This document shows, in pieces, positions 54,173-63,186 of a DNA stretch of 64,000 nucleotides (the first letter of the stretch is position 1; each line of letters starts with the position of its first letter). The notes beneath the pieces were generated by a model. The model saw only the letters and a program-made list of their open reading frames with translations, did not search any database and was not told the origin of the DNA. The position numbers and the translations under genes were made by a program. The DNA is from Oscillospiraceae bacterium (GTDB lineage Bacteria > Bacillota > Clostridia > Oscillospirales > Acutalibacteraceae), in contig SVPR01000001.1 in NCBI GenBank assembly GCA_015065785.1, positions 141,863-205,862 on the forward strand, in the 5' to 3' direction.

Positions 54173-54478
54173 ATGAAAAAATTTATAATACCACTGCTCA
54201 TAAGTGCAGCAGCAATTTCATTTGCCATTAGCAATAACTCTAATAATAAACCAAATAATATGATTGAAAACACAACTGAAACAACATCAGTTTACTACAT
54301 TTTAAAAGATTACAAAGGCAGATTAGCCCTATTTATAAACGATAATGCAATACCAAAAGAAACTTATGAAATCTTTACTGACAGTTTACCAACTGAAGAT
54401 GCAAAAAGACTAAAAGAAGGTGTAAAAGCATCAACAGAAAGTGAATTACAAACTATGCTTGAAGATTATATAAGTTAA
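54173..54478 (+). CDS. BofC C-terminal-domain-like secreted protein
   Basis: A 101-aa protein with an N-terminal signal or anchor helix (IIPLLISAAAISFAI, residues 4-18) and an extracytoplasmic domain (YYILKDYKGRLALFINDNAI ... FTDSLPTEDAKRLKEGVKA) resembling the C-terminal domain of BofC. In Bacillus BofC tunes SpoIVB signalling to pro-sigma-K processing; here the linker domain is missing and the role is unproven. Such short proteins are common in clostridia. It is divergent from the PBP gene, and its stop overlaps the ispD stop by 4 bases. Confidence 0.7.
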   Translation: MKKFIIPLLISAAAISFAISNNSNNKPNNMIENTTETTSVYYILKDYKGRLALFINDNAIPKETYEIFTDSLPTEDAKRLKEGVKASTESELQTMLEDYIS

Positions 54479-55182
54479 TTGCTATTTGCAATAATTGCCC
54501 CTGCAACTGCTAAGTCAAAAGGAGTTGTGATTTTAATATTATTATCAGAACCTCTGACTAATTTTACATTAAAGCCTTTATCATAAAATATTGAAGCGAG
54601 GTCTGTATAATTAGCCATTTCTTCATCTGACAAAGAATTTATAACACTTTCCAGCTCCTTGAATCTGAACGATTGAGGAGTCTGAACCCTGTAAATATCG
54701 TCCCTTTTAACACATTGATTTAAAAATTCACCATCACCTGAGCGTATAATTGAATCATAAACCGGCATAACTGTGTTTGCAGCGCCGAATTCTTTTACTG
54801 CAGAAATATTTTCTTTTATAATTCTTGAATTTATAAACGGCCTTACTGCATCGTGAGTTAAAATAATATCTTCGTCAGTGATATTAAAGTTTTCACTTAA
54901 AAATCTGCAACCGTTTTTAACAGAGCAATTACGGTTTTTACCTCCGGAAATTACAGAAATTGAATCAGAAGCAATTCCGTATTCAAGTAACATCGCTTTT
55001 GTATATTCTATCCAATCAATCGGACAACATACCACACCTGCTGAGAAAGAGCCAAAGTCCTCAAAATTTCTTATTGTTTTTACAATAATTGGCTCATCAT
55101 CAACCTTAAGATACTGCTTAGGCAATTCGGGCGATTTCATTCTTGAACCTATGCCACCAGCCATAATCATATAATAAAGCAT
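54475..55182 (-). CDS. ispD: IspD/TarI family cytidylyltransferase
   Basis: A 235-aa CTP transferase with MAGGIGSRMKSPELPKQYL (residues 7-25), LTHDAVRPFI (about 112-121), QTPQSFRF (about 167-174) and ITTPFDLAVA near the end. It makes CDP-methylerythritol (IspD, isoprenoids) or CDP-ribitol (TarI, teichoic acid); sequence alone does not separate these, and a sugar-phosphate transferase gene upstream makes a wall role possible. The ribosome site is weak (GGGAAGAG further upstream). Confidence 0.85.
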   Translation of the reverse strand: MLYYMIMAGGIGSRMKSPELPKQYLKVDDEPIIVKTIRNFEDFGSFSAGVVCCPIDWIEYTKAMLLEYGIASDSISVISGGKNRNCSVKNGCRFLSENFNITDEDIILTHDAVRPFINSRIIKENISAVKEFGAANTVMPVYDSIIRSGDGEFLNQCVKRDDIYRVQTPQSFRFKELESVINSLSDEEMANYTDLASIFYDKGFNVKLVRGSDNNIKITTPFDLAVAGAIIANSN

Positions 55183-55195
55183 TATTTATCAGCAC

Positions 55196-55475
55196 TCTTC
55201 CCTTTTTTTTCTGTAGGGTGAAAGGAATTATCCAAACCGTGTTTTTTATAGACGGATTTCCGTTCACTCTGCGTTGAAATACTCGCTAAGCCTAAAGGAT
55301 TAGCTCCGTTTTCGCCTTGATTGACCAAAAATCCGTTCTATAAAAAATCTCCGACCTAAAAGCGAAGGATTTTTATTGGATTTTTGGTGTTGAGGGTGAA
55401 GTAAGGCTGTCGCCTTGCAAGACCGAAACGCCGAAAAGACTTAAAAAGACTCGCTTTTAGGCAGGTTCGGATAAC
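55196..55475. repeat. Structured, repeat-like gene-free block
   Basis: About 280 bases with higher GC and no gene. Imperfect inverted repeat TTTTTTATAGACGGATTT (55242-55259) with AAATCCGTTCTATAAAAAA (55329-55347); perfect inverted repeat CCTAAAAGCGA (55355-55365) with TCGCTTTTAGG (55451-55461); AAGGCTGTCGCCTT hairpin near 55403-55416; GGATTTTTATTGGATTTTTGG direct repeat split at 55368-55387. It looks like a multi-copy intergenic element or a folded RNA. Confidence 0.55.
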
Positions 55476-56810
55476 TCATTTCCCCCTAAATCCCTCTGTA
55501 CTATCTTTTTTGAATAAAATCTTAACGGTCATAATAATTAATTTTATATCAAGACCGATTGAATAATTCTGTATATACATTAAATCCATTTTGAGCTTAT
55601 TGTAAGCAGAAGTATTATATTTACCGAATACCTGAGCGTAACCGGTAAGTCCTCCCCTGACTTTATACCTACAAGTAAACTCCGGAATTTGTTTTGAATA
55701 TTTTTCGACATGTTCAACTCTTTCAGGTCTTGGACCTACAACTGACATATCGCCTTTTAAAATATTGATGATTTGTGGTAATTCATCAACACGCAAAGCC
55801 CTTATAATTTTACCGACAGGAGTGATTCTTGAATCATTATCTGTTGCCGGTTGAGGGCCGTCTTTTTCGGCATCAACAATCATACTGCGGAATTTTAAAA
55901 TATCAAATTCGCGTAAATCCTTAGTTGCACGCTTTTGCTTGTAAAAAACAGGACCACCATCATATAACTTAATTGCAAGTGCAATTACAATAAAAGCAGG
56001 AGAAAAAACGATAAGTGCAAAGAGTGATAAAATTATATCCATCAAGCGTTTTGCCGCTCTTTGCTCGATTGTTAAGCCTTGTGAATGGGCGTGTAAAATC
56101 GGTGAATCGAAATAAGTTATTTCTGCAGAGCTTCTGACAATAATATCAGAAATTTTCGGAACTACATAAATACTCTTATTTTCCTGATAACAATATTTCA
56201 AAATGTCATTACGCATTCTCGCAGGAACATCACAAATAATAACGCTTTTAAATTTGTTGATTTTTTCAACTATTTCATCAAAGCCTGCATCTACATTGAT
56301 AGATTCGTTGATTTTGTAACGCTCTTCCATCTCACTCATTTTATAAACGATTTCGGTTGCGAGGTGGCTACCGTAAATAATGAGCATTTCTTCAGGTGGA
56401 CTTAATCTTCTGACAATTTCTGTAGCTATTAAGGTCCAGGCAACAATAACTGCGGCTTGAATCAGAAGAATATAAAGCATACCAAAAATATTAGCTAACA
56501 CAGCTTCAAGCAAACAAATCTGAGCATAAGCTATGCAGTTAGCAAAAATCGCAGCAAGAATCTGATAAAAAATAATCTCACTTTTTCTGAATTTATCAAC
56601 CTTTGAAGCACCTAAAGCAATACTGGTAACAAGTAAAATTAAAAAATAAACTGTTACAAGGAACATTTTACCTTGCCCTCTGAATTCATTTTCAAATTCA
56701 GGGTTATAAACATTATTCCAAACAAGAAAATACACTCCTGAAAGAATACCGCAAAGTATAAATGTTGTCGAAAAACGTATTGTCAGTTTAAACTGCTCAA
56801 TTTTTGACAT
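55476..56810 (-). CDS. Polyprenyl-phosphate sugar-1-phosphate transferase
   Basis: A 444-aa integral membrane protein of the WcaJ/PssY type that loads the first sugar phosphate onto undecaprenyl phosphate for exopolysaccharide or wall glycan. It has four N-terminal membrane helices (about 13-30, 48-68, 80-105, 110-130), a Rossmann-like domain, a re-entrant helix (RLMDIILSLFALIVFSPAFIVI, about 247-268) and the catalytic block KFRSMIVDAEKDG, RVDELPQIINILKGDMSVVGPRPE, GLTGYAQVFGKYN. No other glycosyltransferases are adjacent. It is divergent from sigK. Confidence 0.93.
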   Translation of the reverse strand: MSKIEQFKLTIRFSTTFILCGILSGVYFLVWNNVYNPEFENEFRGQGKMFLVTVYFLILLVTSIALGASKVDKFRKSEIIFYQILAAIFANCIAYAQICLLEAVLANIFGMLYILLIQAAVIVAWTLIATEIVRRLSPPEEMLIIYGSHLATEIVYKMSEMEERYKINESINVDAGFDEIVEKINKFKSVIICDVPARMRNDILKYCYQENKSIYVVPKISDIIVRSSAEITYFDSPILHAHSQGLTIEQRAAKRLMDIILSLFALIVFSPAFIVIALAIKLYDGGPVFYKQKRATKDLREFDILKFRSMIVDAEKDGPQPATDNDSRITPVGKIIRALRVDELPQIINILKGDMSVVGPRPERVEHVEKYSKQIPEFTCRYKVRGGLTGYAQVFGKYNTSAYNKLKMDLMYIQNYSIGLDIKLIIMTVKILFKKDSTEGFRGK

Positions 56811-56883
56811 ATTATCACTCTTTTTTTATGGACTTGCAAACTACTGAAATAAACTGAATATATCTAACACAAGAGGTGTTTTT

Positions 56884-57558
56884 ATGGATATTTTCACTTT
56901 ATTTGGTAATTTACTTGTATTTATTCTCCACGTGACAAACGCAGAGTCATTCCCTCCTCCGCTTTCAAAAAAAGAAGAGGCTGAAACAATTGAAAAAATG
57001 TTACAGGGCGACGAAGCTGCAAAAGAAAAATTAATCAAACATAATTTAAGATTGGTTGCCCATATCATAAAAAAATACTACTCAACTTACAGTGACCAGG
57101 ATGATTTAATTTCTATTGGCACAATTGGGTTGATTAAGGGAATTAACAGCTTCAAGCCCGAAAAAGGTACAAAGCTTGCAACCTATGTTTCAAGATGCAT
57201 CGAAAATGAAATTTTAATGTATTTCAGAAACATCAAGAAAACATCACAGGAAATATCGTTCAGCGAGCCAATTGATGTTGACAACGAAGGAAATCCTTTG
57301 ACACTTATGGATATTATCTCAATAGATGATACAATAATTGAGGATATCGACTACAAAGAAAAATTGAAAAAAACCATCGAAATCATTGATAACATCAAAA
57401 ACAAACGCGAAAAACAAATAATAATTATGCGCTATGGCTTAGATGGAAACCCACCACAAACCCAAAAAGAAGTTGCAAAGGCCTTGAAAATTTCACGCTC
57501 TTATGTTTCAAGAATTGAAAAAAGAATAATTGAAGCAATAAGAGATGAGTTTAAGTAA
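56884..57558 (+). CDS. sigK: Sporulation sigma factor, sigma-K type
   Basis: A 224-aa sigma-70 protein. Residues 1-20 are hydrophobic (FTLFGNLLVFILHVTNAESFPPPLS), like the pro-sequence that SpoIVFB removes. Region 2 is LRLVAHIIKKYYSTYSDQDDLISIGTIGLIKGINSFKPEKGTKLATYVSRCIENEILMYFR in several blocks (about 50-117); region 4 carries QTQKEVAKALKISRSYVSRIEKRI (about 193-216). The gene is intact with no skin-element interruption. AGAGGTG precedes the ATG. It probably directs late mother-cell genes. Confidence 0.92.
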   Translation: MDIFTLFGNLLVFILHVTNAESFPPPLSKKEEAETIEKMLQGDEAAKEKLIKHNLRLVAHIIKKYYSTYSDQDDLISIGTIGLIKGINSFKPEKGTKLATYVSRCIENEILMYFRNIKKTSQEISFSEPIDVDNEGNPLTLMDIISIDDTIIEDIDYKEKLKKTIEIIDNIKNKREKQIIIMRYGLDGNPPQTQKEVAKALKISRSYVSRIEKRIIEAIRDEFK

Positions 57559-57560
57559 AA

Positions 57561-60500
57561 TCAATTCGGAATAAACAAACACTGGAAGCGTGAAGGCTGA
57601 CCTAATTGATTAAGTAAGCACTGAACAGAAACAGTGTAATCTTTATATTCTGAAAAATCACTGTCAGAAGCGCATTTTACATTGCAGATAACAGGCTTGA
57701 GTGTTTCTTTTGTTGAAGAAACGCTTAACATAAACTTTTCAAAATCATCATTGAAAATAAACTTTTTAAGGGAATCAACCAAAGAATCTCCTAAAGTTGA
57801 TTTCACATCAAAGCCTAATACCTTGTTTGCATTTTCAGAAATTTCAATTTTATCAACACTTGCATCGTAACACGCTAAAACAACTGATGAGCTAAGGAAA
57901 TTATGAGCAAACATTTCAGAACTGAAATTTGAAATAAACGGTTTATCTGAAACCACTTCAGACTGTTTCTGCTTATGATTTTTGTAATCAGCTAAAAGCT
58001 CATCTAATCCGGTGATTGCTGAGATGGTGTGAGTAAAATCAGTACATTCGTTATTAAACAAGATTTCAGCATCAGAATCAGAAACGGTTAAAGGAATAGA
58101 GATTATTTCTGTTCCTAATTTGAGATTATTAAGTGTTAATGCTGCATAGCTTGTGGCGCCTTTTGACAATAATGCTGAATCAATAAAGTTAGGTACAACA
58201 ACAATTCTCTTAAATACCCCACTTGAATAGCAATTGTTATGAATATATCTCTCGCCCACCAGATAAACACCTAATGAAAAGCCCTTGCTCTTCAAAAATT
58301 CTGAGAAAGCCTCAATCTGACGCATATCAAGTCCGTCAAGGAAATCCTGAGGGACATTGACTATTAAATCAATACCACTGCAATCATTTTCAGAAACAAA
58401 ATCATTCAAATTCTGAATGAATCCGGGAATATCATCCGGAACTAAAAGTGTGTAAACTGAAATAGGTGGAATTTTTTCACCTGCATCACGCTTTTCGATT
58501 AAAGAAAGCAGTAAATTTTTAATTGCTAAAATGCTGAAATTCTTAACATTTGCTTCAGTTTTATTTACTGCATGGTACAAGTCTGATGTAAAAGCAATTT
58601 TGCTTAATGAACCTGCAAATGGGTTGTAATCATAGCAAACCAACTCACCTGTTTTTTTGCTGACAACAGGGAAAAAGCTTTGAATTCTACCAGAATTAAG
58701 ATTGCTTTCAATTTCAGTAAGCTCAGAAGAAATCTGCGAGAAATCCTTCATTGCAGGATTGTAAAAGGCATAAGTACTGCGTTTATTAAGCTTTGCAGCC
58801 TTTGATGCAAATTCTGCATTATTATAAAGCTCTTTGAAATTTTTACCGTCTTGTGGGAATTTGGAAACACCCATTGTTACAGTGAAAACCCCGATTTCAT
58901 TTGCTGTGTGATAGGTTCTTCTTAAATTCTTACGAAGACTGTCAATGAAAATTATCAAATCACGCAATTTGTTTACATTCTTAACAAATACCAGGAATTT
59001 ATCAGCAGATGCTTTACCTATATAAATATCGTTCTCTTCCTGTAAATTACGGAGCTTTGCCGCTATTTCCTTAATAAAAGAGTTACCGTACTCATAGCCA
59101 AACATACTGTTAATCATATTCATTTCATCAATATCAATGAAAATCAATGCATTTTTTGTATCAGGCATTTCAGTCAAGTAGGTGTCAACATCTCTTGCGA
59201 ACTTTTTCTGAAGCGGAATACCGGTTAAGCCATCAGAAATAGTAAAGCTTCTTTGGATTTCTTTTTCAATTTCGTCTTCAAAATAAGCATCAAATGCACC
59301 AAAAATTTTAGTGATTTCGTTATTTTCATCAGCTTCAAAAGCAATGATACCTAAAATAACATATTCAGTGTCTTTTTTAACTGCCCTGAATTCAACACGA
59401 GTTTTCATAACTCCTGATTTTACAAGCTCTTTAAAGGCAGACATCGAAACATTCTGTAAAAATCTTGCAGAATCTGCAGGGTGACAAATTTTATGACATT
59501 GTGCAAATGCCTCATAAACATTCTTTGGTAAGAATGGGAAAAGCGGAGACCACGAGCCCCTTATAACCTGAAAATCATTCTGAAGAATATCAGCCTCGAA
59601 AATAACATTATATGCAGAAAGTAATTTATCCTCACAAATTGAAATTTTAAGTTCACGCTCTGCATCTAAAGATTTGTTATGCTCGGCATAGAGTTGATAT
59701 TCAGTCTGATAAGTATCAACAACAGGTATGTTAAACCCTTTAAGCGCGTCACTCTCGGTTGACTCTTTAAATTTACGCTCAATTCTTTCAAATTCAGGTA
59801 AAGCAATTCTGAAGCACTCTAATAACTGTTCTGAAAAAGAACCACAAGCACCGCTCATAATGAGCTCAACTGCTTCCTTGTGTGAAAGTGCGCTTTTATA
59901 TGGTCTGTCACTTGTGAGAGCGTCGTAACAGTCAGCTACTGAAACGATTTGAGCAGAAATAGGAATATCGTCACCCTTTAAGCCTTTAGGGTAACCCTTA
60001 CCGTCCCATCTTTCGTGGTGGTAAAGACAAATATCACGACAGCATCTTGAGTATTGTGAATCGCCGATTTCTTCAAGCATATCAAGAAGTCTGGCACCGT
60101 GAGTTGTGTGAGTTTTCATTATTTCAAACTCTTCACGGGTTAAGCGACCCGGTTTTAACATAATGGCGTCAGGAATTGCAATTTTACCAATATCGTGAAC
60201 CGATGAAGCTAAAAAGATATACTCCGCCTGAATTGCAGAAATATTATATTCAGGGCATTCCTTAACAACAACATCGGTAAGAGCTTTTGTGAAATATTTA
60301 ATTCTTTTAATATGCTGACCTGATTCCATATCACGACTTTCAATAGCCGCAACAAGTAATTCAACGAGCTCAAAGTTCATTGTATCCATTTTAGTACTTT
60401 GTTCTTTGAGCATATTAGCCTGGTCTAAAATCCTTTTAGTCTGGATTGTTGACATTTTATTCATTTGTTTTTTCAGATGAAAAATTTCAACAAGATTCTG

Positions 60501-60857
60501 AAAACGTATAACAAAAACATCCTGAGAAATATTCTCATTGATTAAATCCATAGCACAGGCTCTGAAGCCCGCAGCTTCAAAAGCGTACATTGATTCATCT
60601 GATGTAAAAACAACAGGAACTTCATTAAATACGCCATCCTCAGAAAGCTTGGTAACAATCCAAGGTAAATCTGAATTTTCTTTTAAACCATCAAAAACAA
60701 ACGCAACAATATTTTTAGCGTATAAATCCACATCATCCCATGTATGCGAATTATAACTACAAACAGAAACAACAGAAATTTCTTCAAATAGTTTAATTAA
60801 ATTCAAATTTGCATCAACATTTTCTGTAAAGAAAAAAACTGAATTTGATTTCAACAC
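57561..60857 (-). CDS. Large signalling protein: HD-GYP with decayed GGDEF and EAL-like domains
   Basis: A 1098-aa cytoplasmic protein. Order: receiver-like domain without clear phospho-Asp pocket (1-130), coiled coil (130-165), HD-GYP phosphodiesterase with intact HDIGK (about 219) and HHERWDGKGYP (about 282), PAS-like region (400-540), GGDEF-like domain from DGLTGIPLQKKF (about 542) whose GGDEF is ASADKF (about 617), an EAL-like barrel (about 720-950) with YDYNP in place of the E-x-L motif, and a C-terminal PAS-like part (990-1098). HD-GYP probably degrades c-di-GMP or a similar nucleotide; the other two are likely sensory. The start is GTG 60857 or the next codon, TTG. Confidence 0.88.
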   Translation of the reverse strand: MLKSNSVFFFTENVDANLNLIKLFEEISVVSVCSYNSHTWDDVDLYAKNIVAFVFDGLKENSDLPWIVTKLSEDGVFNEVPVVFTSDESMYAFEAAGFRACAMDLINENISQDVFVIRFQNLVEIFHLKKQMNKMSTIQTKRILDQANMLKEQSTKMDTMNFELVELLVAAIESRDMESGQHIKRIKYFTKALTDVVVKECPEYNISAIQAEYIFLASSVHDIGKIAIPDAIMLKPGRLTREEFEIMKTHTTHGARLLDMLEEIGDSQYSRCCRDICLYHHERWDGKGYPKGLKGDDIPISAQIVSVADCYDALTSDRPYKSALSHKEAVELIMSGACGSFSEQLLECFRIALPEFERIERKFKESTESDALKGFNIPVVDTYQTEYQLYAEHNKSLDAERELKISICEDKLLSAYNVIFEADILQNDFQVIRGSWSPLFPFLPKNVYEAFAQCHKICHPADSARFLQNVSMSAFKELVKSGVMKTRVEFRAVKKDTEYVILGIIAFEADENNEITKIFGAFDAYFEDEIEKEIQRSFTISDGLTGIPLQKKFARDVDTYLTEMPDTKNALIFIDIDEMNMINSMFGYEYGNSFIKEIAAKLRNLQEENDIYIGKASADKFLVFVKNVNKLRDLIIFIDSLRKNLRRTYHTANEIGVFTVTMGVSKFPQDGKNFKELYNNAEFASKAAKLNKRSTYAFYNPAMKDFSQISSELTEIESNLNSGRIQSFFPVVSKKTGELVCYDYNPFAGSLSKIAFTSDLYHAVNKTEANVKNFSILAIKNLLLSLIEKRDAGEKIPPISVYTLLVPDDIPGFIQNLNDFVSENDCSGIDLIVNVPQDFLDGLDMRQIEAFSEFLKSKGFSLGVYLVGERYIHNNCYSSGVFKRIVVVPNFIDSALLSKGATSYAALTLNNLKLGTEIISIPLTVSDSDAEILFNNECTDFTHTISAITGLDELLADYKNHKQKQSEVVSDKPFISNFSSEMFAHNFLSSSVVLACYDASVDKIEISENANKVLGFDVKSTLGDSLVDSLKKFIFNDDFEKFMLSVSSTKETLKPVICNVKCASDSDFSEYKDYTVSVQCLLNQLGQPSRFQCLFIPN

Positions 60858-60948
60858 TAATCACCTCAACTGAAAAAGGAAAAAAATTAGTAATAAATAA
60901 TATAAACTATATGCCATACGCACATACTTTGCACATTTTAACTAATAC

Positions 60949-60977
60949 ATAATAACATTTCTTAATGTAAAAGTCAA
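60949..60977 (-). promoter_or_regulatory. Promoter of the HD-GYP gene
   Basis: On the minus strand TTGACT (60977-60972), 17-base spacer, TATTAT (60954-60949), about 85 bases upstream of the start. Confidence 0.7.
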
Positions 60978-61022
60978 TTAAATGACACTATTGTAACTAT
61001 TTCTTAACATATATTACACGAA

Positions 61023-61054
61023 AAAACGCAGATGAATGTAACACCTGCGTTTTT
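61023..61054 (-). terminator. Terminator after the PFK gene
   Basis: AAAACGCAG/CTGCGTTTT stem (61023-61031, 61045-61053), T-rich on the minus-strand side, just after the pfk stop. Confidence 0.85.
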
Positions 61055-61058
61055 ATAA

Positions 61059-62276
61059 TCAATTACCTAATTTAAAATGAATCGGTACACCGTTCTGGTA
61101 GTGAATATCCTGCTCACCCTGAATTAAAGGCATAATGTAGTCAACTGCTTCATCGGTGACATTATTGCCGTTAGCGTTAATCCAGCCAAGCGGGAAATAT
61201 TTAACCTTGTTTGCAATTTCATTTGCATCAACTGCATCAATCACAACTGTATATGGTGAATTTGAAACTCGTTTAAAGTACATAACCTTACCTGACTCAC
61301 CCTTTAATGCTCTTTCAACTGCAAGGGCGCCAATTTGCTCAGCTTCTTCAATATCTGTTTTTGAGCTCAGATGAGAGGAACAGCGTTGCATAACATTAAG
61401 CTCGATAGAACGGACCTTGCATCCAATTTCTTTACGAACAATATTTTCAAGAGTTTTACCAACACCCGACAAATATCTGTGGCCGAACTCATCACTTGTT
61501 TCGTTATAAAATTCTGAATTTATATCTTCTTCATCAAGGGTCACACCCTCTGAAACTGCAACAACTACTGCCCTACGGCTTTGCTGAACGCGTTTTATAT
61601 CTTTAATAAAGCTTTGAACTGAGAAATGAGATTCAGGTAAATAAATCAAATGCGGTGCAATTTCACCATTAGCTCTTAACACTGCAGAAGACGCAGTAAG
61701 CCAACCGGTATCACGCCCCATAATTTCAATAATAGTAATTGAATTCATACTGTAAACAGAACAGTCACGGACAATTTCCTGAACAGTCGTAGCAACATAT
61801 TTTGCAGCAGAGCCAAATCCAGGTGTGTGGTCAGTAATCATTAAATCATTATCAATAGTCTTAGGAATACCAATAACCTTAATGTCACTGCCAATCTCAA
61901 CTAAATATTTAGAAAGCTTGTTAACAGTATCCATTGAGTCATTACCACCAATGTAGAAAAACGCACCAATACCGTGAGCCTTTAAGTTTTTTACAATTTT
62001 TTCATACACAGTAGCATCTTCGGTGTACTCAGGTAATTTATAACGGCAAGAATTTAAAACGGTTGACGGAGTTTGTCTTAGTTTTTCAAAATCAAGATAA
62101 GTCTTAATGTAGTCATTAAGAATGATTAAATCATCATTTATAATACCCTCAATACCGTTCAAAGAGCCAAAAATAATATCAATTCTATCTGACCTGATTC
62201 CACCTTTAAAAACACCTAAAAGTGATGCGTTAATAGCACAAGTTGGTCCACCAGATTGAGCAACAGCAATGTTCAT
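61059..62276 (-). CDS. pfp: 6-phosphofructokinase, PPi-dependent type
   Basis: A 405-aa phosphofructokinase. The N-terminal AQSGGPTCAINASLLGVFKG (6-25) is the phosphate loop; GGNDS (110-114) has Asp where ATP enzymes have Gly, and PKTIDND (138-144) has Lys where ATP enzymes have Gly. Both substitutions mark pyrophosphate-dependent enzymes, which make the step reversible. EIMGRDTGWL (about 185-194) is also typical. ATG 62276 is used (AGGAG upstream); an earlier ATG at 62309 would add 11 unlikely residues. It is isolated, with its own terminator. Confidence 0.9.
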   Translation of the reverse strand: MNIAVAQSGGPTCAINASLLGVFKGGIRSDRIDIIFGSLNGIEGIINDDLIILNDYIKTYLDFEKLRQTPSTVLNSCRYKLPEYTEDATVYEKIVKNLKAHGIGAFFYIGGNDSMDTVNKLSKYLVEIGSDIKVIGIPKTIDNDLMITDHTPGFGSAAKYVATTVQEIVRDCSVYSMNSITIIEIMGRDTGWLTASSAVLRANGEIAPHLIYLPESHFSVQSFIKDIKRVQQSRRAVVVAVSEGVTLDEEDINSEFYNETSDEFGHRYLSGVGKTLENIVRKEIGCKVRSIELNVMQRCSSHLSSKTDIEEAEQIGALAVERALKGESGKVMYFKRVSNSPYTVVIDAVDANEIANKVKYFPLGWINANGNNVTDEAVDYIMPLIQGEQDIHYQNGVPIHFKLGN

Positions 62277-62394
62277 AACAAAACTCCTTATATTTGATGT
62301 AATTATCATAACATATTATTCCCAATATAGAAATAGAAAATCTTTGGGAAAACTTTTAAATTTTTCATATTGTACTTATATAAGCTTAAATTTC

Positions 62395-62423
62395 TTGACA
62401 TATTAACAATCATTTGTTAAAAT
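62395..62423 (+). promoter_or_regulatory. Promoter of tRNA-Ser
   Basis: TTGACA (62395-62400), 17-base spacer, TAAAAT (62418-62423); the mature tRNA starts about 11 bases later. Confidence 0.85.
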
Positions 62424-62434
62424 CATTTACACTT

Positions 62435-62523
62435 GGAGACGTATCGAAGTGGTCATAACGGGGCTGACTCGAAATCAGTTAGGGAGCAATCCCCCGCGAG
62501 TTCGAATCTCGCCGTCTCCGCCA
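62435..62523 (+). tRNA. tRNA-Ser (anticodon CGA)
   Basis: Acceptor GGAGACG pairs with CGTCTCC; discriminator G and an encoded CCA follow. The anticodon stem GCTGA/TCAGT (G-U closing) encloses CTCGAAA, giving anticodon CGA, which reads UCG. A long variable arm (GGGAGCAATCCCCC) marks serine tRNA, and the T-arm has GTTCGAATC. It stands alone between its own promoter and terminator. Confidence 0.97.
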
Positions 62524-62566
62524 GAAAAAGACCTATGCTATGATACAAAGCATAGGTCTTTTTCAA
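62524..62566 (+). terminator. Terminator after tRNA-Ser
   Basis: GAAAAAGACCTATGCT and AGCATAGGTCTTTTTC pair perfectly over 16 bp with a 9-base loop. Confidence 0.95.
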
Positions 62567-62578
62567 CGAAATAAATCC

Positions 62579-62612
62579 CGCAACTTGTATCAAAGTTGCG
62601 GTTATTTTCTTT
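62579..62612 (+). terminator. Second hairpin with T-rich tail
   Basis: CCGCAACTT pairs with AAGTTGCGG, followed by TTATTTTCTTTTT. It lies between the tRNA terminator and the next gene with no gene of its own, so it may be a backup terminator. Confidence 0.65.
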
Positions 62613-62642
62613 TTGTGGTATATTACAATTGAGGTGAAACAA

Positions 62643-63113
62643 GTGGAAACGATTAAAAAAGATAATTTTGTCTTTTGTGTAGATATTGAAAAAACAAGAG
62701 AATATTATGTATCTAATACCCTTTGCGATTGTTATGGTTGTCGAAATCTCTATGAGCAAATTAAAACACTTTCTGAAAAACTCTCTTATTTTCTTTCGGA
62801 ATTCGGTATCGATATTTGCCGTCCAGATGAATCTTCCTATGTTGAAATTGATAATTACGTTGACTACTTGTTTATTGGGTACACAGTAACCGGCTGGATC
62901 GAAACAGAGGGAATATATGAAACGGATATTGAAGATTTCCATATAAAAATCTCCAAAGGCGATACTCCGTACGATTGGTTTCCTAATGAGCAAAAAGAAC
63001 CCTGCTTTTTTGTTTCTGTTGAAGGGATTTCTTTGCCATGGGTTTTGAATGAGCCGTTTCCGGATGCAGTGAGATTCATCGATAGAGTCAAAGCTTTTTT
63101 CAATAAGAAGTAG
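62643..63113 (+). CDS. Hypothetical soluble protein
   Basis: Not recognised by function. A 156-aa acidic protein from GTG 62643, which lies 6 bases behind GAGGTG; the TTG at 62613 has no ribosome site. The N-terminus (NFVFCVDIEKTREYY) is followed by a cysteine cluster (CDCYGC, about 28-33) and a central region rich in Asp, Tyr and Trp (DTPYDWFP). It has no membrane segment. The Cys cluster could bind metal, which is a guess. It reads the same direction as the tRNA and is followed by another unrecognised gene. Confidence 0.6.
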   Translation: METIKKDNFVFCVDIEKTREYYVSNTLCDCYGCRNLYEQIKTLSEKLSYFLSEFGIDICRPDESSYVEIDNYVDYLFIGYTVTGWIETEGIYETDIEDFHIKISKGDTPYDWFPNEQKEPCFFVSVEGISLPWVLNEPFPDAVRFIDRVKAFFNKK

Positions 63114-63186
63114 GTTCATATGGATTTGCAACCCTTAACACCAGAATAGTATCTGCATTTTGTTTAAGATTAAGGAGATAATTACA

